From positions 7,857,852 to 7,921,851 of the forward strand of contig JAQFVV010006220.1 of assembly GCA_028023455.1 (NCBI GenBank): a DNA stretch of 64,000 nucleotides. The letters run 5' to 3'. Shown one piece after another: positions 58,120-64,000 of this stretch (within the stretch, counting starts at the first letter, position 1; the number at the start of each line of letters is the position of its first letter). Below the pieces are notes generated by a model. The model saw only the letters and a program-made list of their open reading frames with translations. It had not been told where the DNA came from and made no database searches. This DNA is from Epiperipatus broadwayi (Eukaryota; Onychophora; Udeonychophora; Euonychophora; Peripatidae). The translations under genes were made by a program, and so were the position numbers.

Positions 58120-58870
58120 TTTTCATATCTAACACCAGGCCTATCTCTATGGCCCCTCTATTAATTAAGGTCATAGAGGGGTTAATCAAGAAGATCCATA
58201 ATTGTATCTTGGAGAAGATATTCCCTGCCCAATTTTCAAAAAGAGCTCAACTGGAGATGCAGCGATCCTATTTAAATTATTGACTGACTATATAAGAATG
58301 GAGAGGAAATCCAGACCATTGTGGTTCAATTGGACATAATGTCAACATTTGACTCCATAAAGATTGACATACTGCTATACATTTTAAGTATAGAGTTCCT
58401 AAAGTTTATCCGATTATGTTAGAGAACCTCCTGAACAATAGATACTGGTTACACTCAATGGTCGAATAACCCCTGATTTTAGACCTTCCATCTCTATTCC
58501 TCAGGGCTCTCCATTGAGTGCCTATTGTTCATAGCATACATCAATTCATTACTTAGAGAAATTGAGGCAAGACTCATTGGGTTTTTGTGCCGGCGTATGA
58601 CCATGAAATTTAGCTTGTTGTCATGATTCTCCCTTCCCCAAAATTCTTACTGGTGCTGCAACATATTTTAATCCAATTTTCAGCAGATTCCAAATTATCG
58701 TTAAACCCTCAAAAGTCATCTGCATGGAGAATTTTATTGGAAAAGGGTTTCATCTCAGTTTATTGCAAGGCCTCATCCTTTTTTAGGCTTCCCTTTCTAC
58801 CTCTCCCAATATTACGCAAAAATCATTGCAATATAGCCTTTTGCTCACTCCCAAGAAAATATTGATGCAT
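58120..58870 (+). pseudogene. LINE reverse transcriptase relic
   Basis: With stops and shifts, the + strand reads ISMAPLLIKVIEGLIKKIHNCILEKIFPAQF (the RPISL..LIKI.E motif before the palm), then a decayed palm A region, IPQGSPLSAY (motif B) near 58495, AYDHEI near 58595 (remnant of the YADD catalytic box), and an open piece 58623-58865 with KLSLNPQKSSAWRI (motif D/E, equivalent of LxxNxxKS). The order matches L1/Tx1 ORF2. Catalytic Asp residues are displaced by frameshifts; dead copy. Confidence 0.7.
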
Positions 58871-60056
58871 TAAAAGGAGCATACCTATCTATTTGTGACA
58901 AGGTGACACTCCTAACTCCCTTGTTTTTTCACAAATAGACTATTACCTCCCTATCTTAAATCATTCAAAAAAGTTCATTTCACAAATTAATACTTTATTC
59001 TCCAGCCTGCTCTGGATGAAAAAAGTGGTTGCTATTAGCATGTGAAAGATGCAAAATCACAAAGCACTCAATGGCCTGGGCTTGCATGCTATAGTAACAC
59101 AAATGTTCAAAAAAAATCCTCAACATCATCCATATTTTTAAAATCAAGTTATTGGGTCTTGCTCCAGTGTAAGAGATTGCTCCTACAGACAAGCCTCCCC
59201 CATATCATTACAAATCCTGATTAAAGAAATTATTTAACCTTTCTACCCAAAATCTCAATGTAGCCTCCCATAATTTTGATAAGAAACTTACATATTGGGA
59301 GGCAATTAAATTAATGAATCCTTATTTGACTTGCTCCCTAGTATTCTTGGTCTGTCAAATGAAAAACATACCAAAATTAAAAAGATGGTATCTTATATCC
59401 AAATGCATCAACTTCACCTTAAAAAAAACCTAAACTCTCTACCAATTAATGACTTTTTGATATCGAGGAGATAGTTTGTAAAATTGAGCCTACATACTCC
59501 ATCTATAAATGGGACCTGGAGACCCTGCCTCATGTTTTGAATGATTGTAGAGAATTAAACAATGTGAGATTAAATTTATTAAAAGATTTTTAAGCTTAAC
59601 TGGTCCCAGCTTCTCGATACAGCTCGATTGTAACGGGTAGATTCCCAGACATCAGGAGAGCCATCTTCGTAAATCATTCTATTTGGCTTCTTAGATGTCG
59701 CCTGGTCCTGTATTCACCACCCTGTAATTCAGTGTAATTCATGGAAAAATCTCTGTGCCTCATTAAGAGGGAGACCAATTGTTAATGCTGGCTGAGATCT
59801 TCAATTCTACCTGGTTACACATTGATGAACTTATCTGATCTCTACAAACCCTCACTGATATTCCTGTACTTGGTTCTGGCTTTCAACAGCTAGGAAGATG
59901 CATCTTTTTCATTATAGAAGACAATTGTATGTTTTCATTTAATTTCAAAAATGTAATATTGTAGTTTTTTTCTCTCTACTATGTATATCTCAACAACAAT
60001 AATGTAACTGCCTATGATTTTTTTTATTATGTAAACTAATAAATAAATAAATCTAA

Positions 60057-62953
60057 CAAAAACAATAGCACTAAGAAGTTGCATATGTTTGGAATGATTG
60101 TCACGATTTCAAGCCACACATGTGTTCAGATGCAATCAATTATATGATAGTTTTCAATGGTTTTGTTTATTTAATAAAATGAATAAAAAGTAAAATGTAA
60201 TAAAATAATAACCATAATAATAAAATAAAATTTTGATGCTTTTTTATTCCAAATTTATAAAAATAACTGAGAGCTGCTAATGTCAATAACCTCAAGTCAA
60301 ACCATAAATAGTATAATAGACAGTGGGGTTTATTATGCAGCAGGAGTCAAACAGAAGCAAATAATAAAAATATTTATTTATAAATCATGAATAAAAAATT
60401 AAAATGTGTTTATGCTTACATAATAAAAAAAAGAGCAGAAGGCTTGGGTCAAAGAGCCCTAGGATGTCAATCCATGCACAAAAAATATTTGGCACATTAA
60501 TTTATTATAAATATTAAACCAACATGATTTTTGGAATCGAAAAAAAAAATGTCAGTATAGCAAAAAATATATATTGAAGATTAAGTTCTCCAAAAAAAAA
60601 GTACAACTTTATATTCAGGCATAAGATAGACAAATGAAATTCATGAGTTAATCTTTTTTGAAATTAAAATGTGTAAATTAAAAGAAATACAAATAATAAT
60701 AAGAGATTATTAGAAAATAAAGCAAAAAAGGTGATTAACTTTCACCAACGAAATGTTTGTATAACAAACATAAATTCTTAATATACCCATTTTTAAGTTT
60801 TGACCATTCTAAATAGAAGGGGAGAAAACCACCAATAGAAAAAAAAAACAATACATAAAACAAGGAGATAAGATTGGAACAAGAAAAAATCAGAGGAGGG
60901 AAATGTGTTTGCATGAACACTCCATTTCTTAATAGTCATAATTAATCAAAAAGGATCATGACATAATAAATGACTGAAGACAGTAAGATAAAAGAAATGG
61001 AAAAAAAAAGTCATAAAATTTTTTTCAAGTCAGAAACAGTACTTAGCCATTAATAAGCCAATATTGTATCTTACAAAAACTTACTTTTGGTCGGACACAG
61101 CATATTTACAAAATTGCATGTATTTTTGCATACTTTAAAATGAAAATAAATTATTACTTTTTAAAAAATGAAATAGATGGATTACAAAAGAAAAAAAAAG
61201 CTTAAGGACACATGCATATAACAAGTATAAAAAATAAATATCAACTTTCATCTTTAGGTCAAATTCATACCACAAAAAAAAAAGATATAATAAATTTAGT
61301 GCTAAAATATTGTTTCAATACAAACAACATTACATTAAAATATTCATCCCTACTTTATTTTTTAGTTCTTAATACTTATTCCAAACTCAATTTTGCTTTG
61401 GATAATTAACAGATGATGATAATTTTTTTAAAATTTCTCATGGCACAGCTATCATAAAGCAAATCAAGGCAATAGATAGGTCTCTAAGTTTTAGGGGTTC
61501 TTCAACAGTCAATTATAAAATCAAAGAAGGATAATGAAAATATTTAAGTATATTATAAATATTAAAAGGTCTTTTTTGAAATTTTGAACAAAGGCTCAAG
61601 CATAATCCAAAAATAATTTGAATTATCAACTTTATTATTATCAGATTGATAATACATTTAATTTCTATTAGTCTGTAATAATATACAGTGAAGTAGTTAG
61701 TGCATTAAACAAATTTGTTTATAAACTGCAATTCAAATTCAAAGCAGACATACTTTTCTTCATTCAGAAAACTTATAATTAAGAAAATTTGGGATTTTTT
61801 AAAGTAGCTAGTCCATACCTCAATTTAATAAAAGGTCAAAAAAATTTGCCAACTGTTCTTAGATGGAAATCAAAGAAAATTCTGCTCATCTGGATTAGAT
61901 AGATTTAATGATCAATACAGCCTTTATGATGATAAAATGCACATAACATCATACATTTACAGGCACTGAGCCCATGATTAACTTTTTTAAGTCAACTAAT
62001 CAAGAGGTAGCATGTATCAAAATTTATTTTAGCATCTTGTGATATGCAACAGGCTTGCAGAATCATATTGCCAAGCATAATTACCGATTTAACATCTCAT
62101 ACTAATATATATATATTATCTTCACTCTAATGATAATAACACGATTTCATACATTTCTTTTAAGAATTTTGATTTCTTTTTCAATACTATTATACAGATG
62201 ATAAATGATGAACTATGATAATATCAATAGAAAACCCTACTGTATTTATCATAATAGCCATCTTTGAATTTTGATCAGTTTGTAGACAATTATTTTACTC
62301 CTATGCTGATAATTAAATTAGCTTATCACTGCAGATTAGAGATAATAGTGTCGGACTTCAAAAATTTGATCTATATGATAATTATTAGACTAATTTATAC
62401 AACTTGTTCCACTTGCTATGTATTTTCAGCAACTGACTTAAATATGTATAGATTTATCATCTTCAGTTCTTAGCTGCACACATCAAATTAACATAAATAG
62501 CAAATATGATAGTTTGCCTCAAATGTGGCATACTCATCGGTGCTATGCCAAAATGTTTTCTTTTGAAACATTACATTTAAAAAAAAAATTAAACATTTTA
62601 AATATCATTCTTATTTTGAAAAAAAAAAAATCCATATTATTTTTTTATTTTATTTAAAAACTATATTTCATTTACAATAGCCTCTTAAGGAGAAATATAA
62701 CTATAACATACATAATAATGCATCTGATCTAAAGTGTTCTAAATGTCATGCATTTGCTAATTAGAAATTGTAGTATGTCAAACATTATTTGCTTAAAAGT
62801 ATAGCTGCTAAACTAATAATGCATTTAATTATTGTGTTAAAGACTGCTTCAGTATTAGAGTCACTGATAAATGTTGACAATTCTTTTTCTCCTAGCGTAA
62901 TATATTTCAAATTTATTTATAAAGTAAAACAGTCTTTCTAGAATCCATCTATA
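60057..62953. other. AT-rich intergenic stretch
   Basis: Rich in A-runs; no gene, RNA or repeat relation recognised. Short open frames are noise. Confidence 0.5.
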
Positions 62954-62971
62954 TGAGAGATTACTTTCTGG

Positions 62972-63013
62972 CCCAACTGATGAATGCTAGTTCAGCACGA
63001 AATGCATCTTGGG
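62972..63013 (+). ncRNA. Hammerhead ribozyme, left repeat
   Basis: Stem I CCCAA (62972-62976)/TTGGG (63009-63013), core CTGATGA (62977-62983), stem II ATGCT/AGCAC (62984-62988, 62994-62998), GAA (62999-63001), stem III ATGCAT (63002-63007), cleavage after C63008. The only defect is a G-to-A change at 62984 that turns the closing G-C pair of stem II into A·C. Confidence 0.8.
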
Positions 63014-63386
63014 GATTATTTGTCTTTTATTGTATCTTTATTTATATGAAATTATTTATGAAATAAAAAAGAATGGAGAAATATGGAAGTTGTCTATCTA
63101 TAAAAAATATATTACGCATGGGAGAAAGAGAAGCCTAAATAGCCATGGGTGTGTGCTGAAAGTCAAATATATTAATCTTTAACTTGGATTTAAGTTTATA
63201 TCTGTGCTAGAGAAAATCTCTAGTTTAATAAATGATTAATAATAATCATTACGTGTTTATCAAAAAGTTGATAACGTAAAAGCTGGGAGAGGAATAAATT
63301 GATGCTTGAAAATAAAAATGAGACAATTTTCTCTACATAAATACTCTTCATGTAATAAAGATATATATATATATATGAGAGATGAT

Positions 63387-63439
63387 AACCTGGCCCAACT
63401 GATGAGTGCTGGTTGAGCACGAAATGCATCTTGGGGGTT
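63387..63439 (+). ncRNA. Hammerhead ribozyme, right repeat, intact
   Basis: All elements are present. Stem I CCCAA (63394-63398)/TTGGG (63431-63435), extended by AACC/GGTT (63387-63390, 63436-63439) across a TGG bulge. Core CTGATGA (63399-63405). Stem II GTGCT (63406-63410)/AGCAC (63416-63420), perfect 5 bp with loop GGTTG. Core GAA (63421-63423). Stem III ATGCAT (63424-63429), self-complementary. Cleavage expected after C63430 (AUC triplet). Every invariant core residue matches the hammerhead consensus. The short palindromic stem III suggests it would work best as a dimer. Confidence 0.88.
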
Positions 63440-63543
63440 ATTTGTCTTTTATTGTATCTTTATTTATATGAAATTATTTATGAAATAAAAAAGACTGGAG
63501 AAATATGGAAGTTGTCTATCTATAAAAAAGAAATTCATCTATA

Positions 63544-64000
63544 GATATAGAGAAGAAGACAATACCCATCAGGCTGTTCAAAATCCAAGTAATATGGGTG
63601 TAAGAGTTTCTTTCAATAGTTTTTTATATGCTAGCTAAGAATAGTTACATACCCATTTATTAATCAGTTAACTGGATTACTAATCGAGTATGCCATATTC
63701 TGGTTATGTGAAAAGTGAAACCTCAAGTTTGTTTGGAATCTGAAAAATTTTCAAGCTTACTTGGATTCAAATTCAAACGACAGATATTGTAAGAGGTTTG
63801 TTAATCACTATGTTATAAGGCAAAGCAATGAGATTTATTTGCAATATGTCAGAATTATTATATAATTTTTTTACTAATTAGTGATGATGTTACCAACATT
63901 AAAAATGCTGACAATCATTTTTGAGAATAAATTCAACTTTATTATCTTATACACTTTATTTCACTAAATTTCAGCATTTAAATATTTTTATTCACAATGT
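63544..64000. other. AT-rich stretch to window end
   Basis: No supported feature. Confidence 0.5.

Larger units (their letters stand above)
54740..60056 (+). mobile_element. L1/Tx1-like LINE, nearly full length, degenerate
   Basis: Two-ORF organisation on the + strand. ORF1 region (about 54740-56091) has a decayed CCHC knuckle near 55387-55435 (CKCRDHLIKDFP). The ORF1 stop overlaps the ORF2 ATG (TAATG at 56090-56094). The APE-type endonuclease opens ORF2, reverse transcriptase relics follow at about 58100-58870, a late zinc-knuckle-like segment with LETLPHVLNDC is near 59515, and an AATAAATAAATAAAT tail ends it at 60037-60052. The clade call rests on the endonuclease opening GVNIRGLNS. Many stops and several internal tandem duplications make it inactive. 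Confidence 0.75.
62954..63531 (+). mobile_element. Retrozyme-like element with two hammerhead repeats, family D
   Basis: Two direct repeats, 62954-63108 and about 63374-63531, flank 265 bp of unrelated non-coding sequence. The whole is bounded by a 12-bp target-site duplication, AATCCATCTATA (62942-62953) and AATTCATCTATA (63532-63543), one mismatch. Each repeat has a hammerhead ribozyme in the same orientation; predicted cleavage sites are 422 nt apart. The repeats are about 93% alike. It contains no protein-coding frame, so it would depend on another element, plausibly Penelope-like reverse transcriptase. This matches retrozyme architecture (LTR-like HHR repeats around a non-coding core). 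Confidence 0.75.

Noticed and set aside
1-64000. CRISPR array, operon or bacterial system
   Set aside because: No regularly spaced repeats, ribosome binding sites or dense coding; spliced host exons and LINEs show a eukaryotic genome.

Overview
This window looks like nuclear DNA from an animal, probably an invertebrate. It is very AT-rich, carries no dense coding and has long introns. Almost all recognisable structure is transposable-element debris. No bacterial, organellar or viral gene organisation is seen, and the species cannot be named from the sequence alone.

Host genes. Two exons of one conserved gene are clear on the + strand: the last two coding exons of ARFRP1 (ARF-related protein 1, a Golgi/trans-Golgi small GTPase), at 18926-19026 and 34473-34557. 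They are separated by a 15.4-kb intron full of repeats. I could not find its upstream exons in bases 1-18925. A second possible host feature is a CpG-enriched, non-repetitive island at about 53220-54700. It contains an open frame ending in a splice donor at 54033/54034 and could be a promoter plus first exon of an unidentified gene.

Transposable elements, left to right: a LINE ORF1 coiled-coil relic (1-284, -); a long non-coding repeat family present as two inverted copies 23 kb apart (6570-8060 and 30965-33062); a Penelope-like GIY-YIG endonuclease relic followed by a hammerhead-like fold (9731-10052); RTE-type LINE copies (12045-13440, 22725-22830, 33175-33590, 48720-49145); fold-back elements (15941-16408, 17095-17330, 23089-23498); a Penelope-like composite with inverted terminal repeats (22955-24385); L1/Tx1-like LINE fragments (27950-28300 and a long one at about 54740-60056); tRNA-derived SINE-like units; a 1.07-kb inverted-repeat element (38916-39989); a nested Penelope-like element with YVDD reverse transcriptase and GIY-YIG endonuclease relics (40952-42546); and a hAT MITE (46646-46988).

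The unifying discovery is hammerhead ribozyme (HHR) motifs, more than a dozen in at least five sequence families, in Penelope terminal repeats and in small non-coding elements. The best is at 63394-63435: complete core, 5-bp stem II, palindromic stem III and a paired stem I. It lies in the right repeat of a 578-bp element (62954-63531) with two direct repeats, each carrying an HHR, and a 12-bp target-site duplication. A second tandem pair lies 381 nt apart at about 40235/40616. This is the layout of retrozymes: non-coding retroelements that make small circular RNAs and are thought to borrow Penelope-type machinery. Some units also join a tRNA-like promoter region to an HHR. The window therefore holds likely autonomous donors (Penelope relics) next to several families of ribozyme-bearing parasites.
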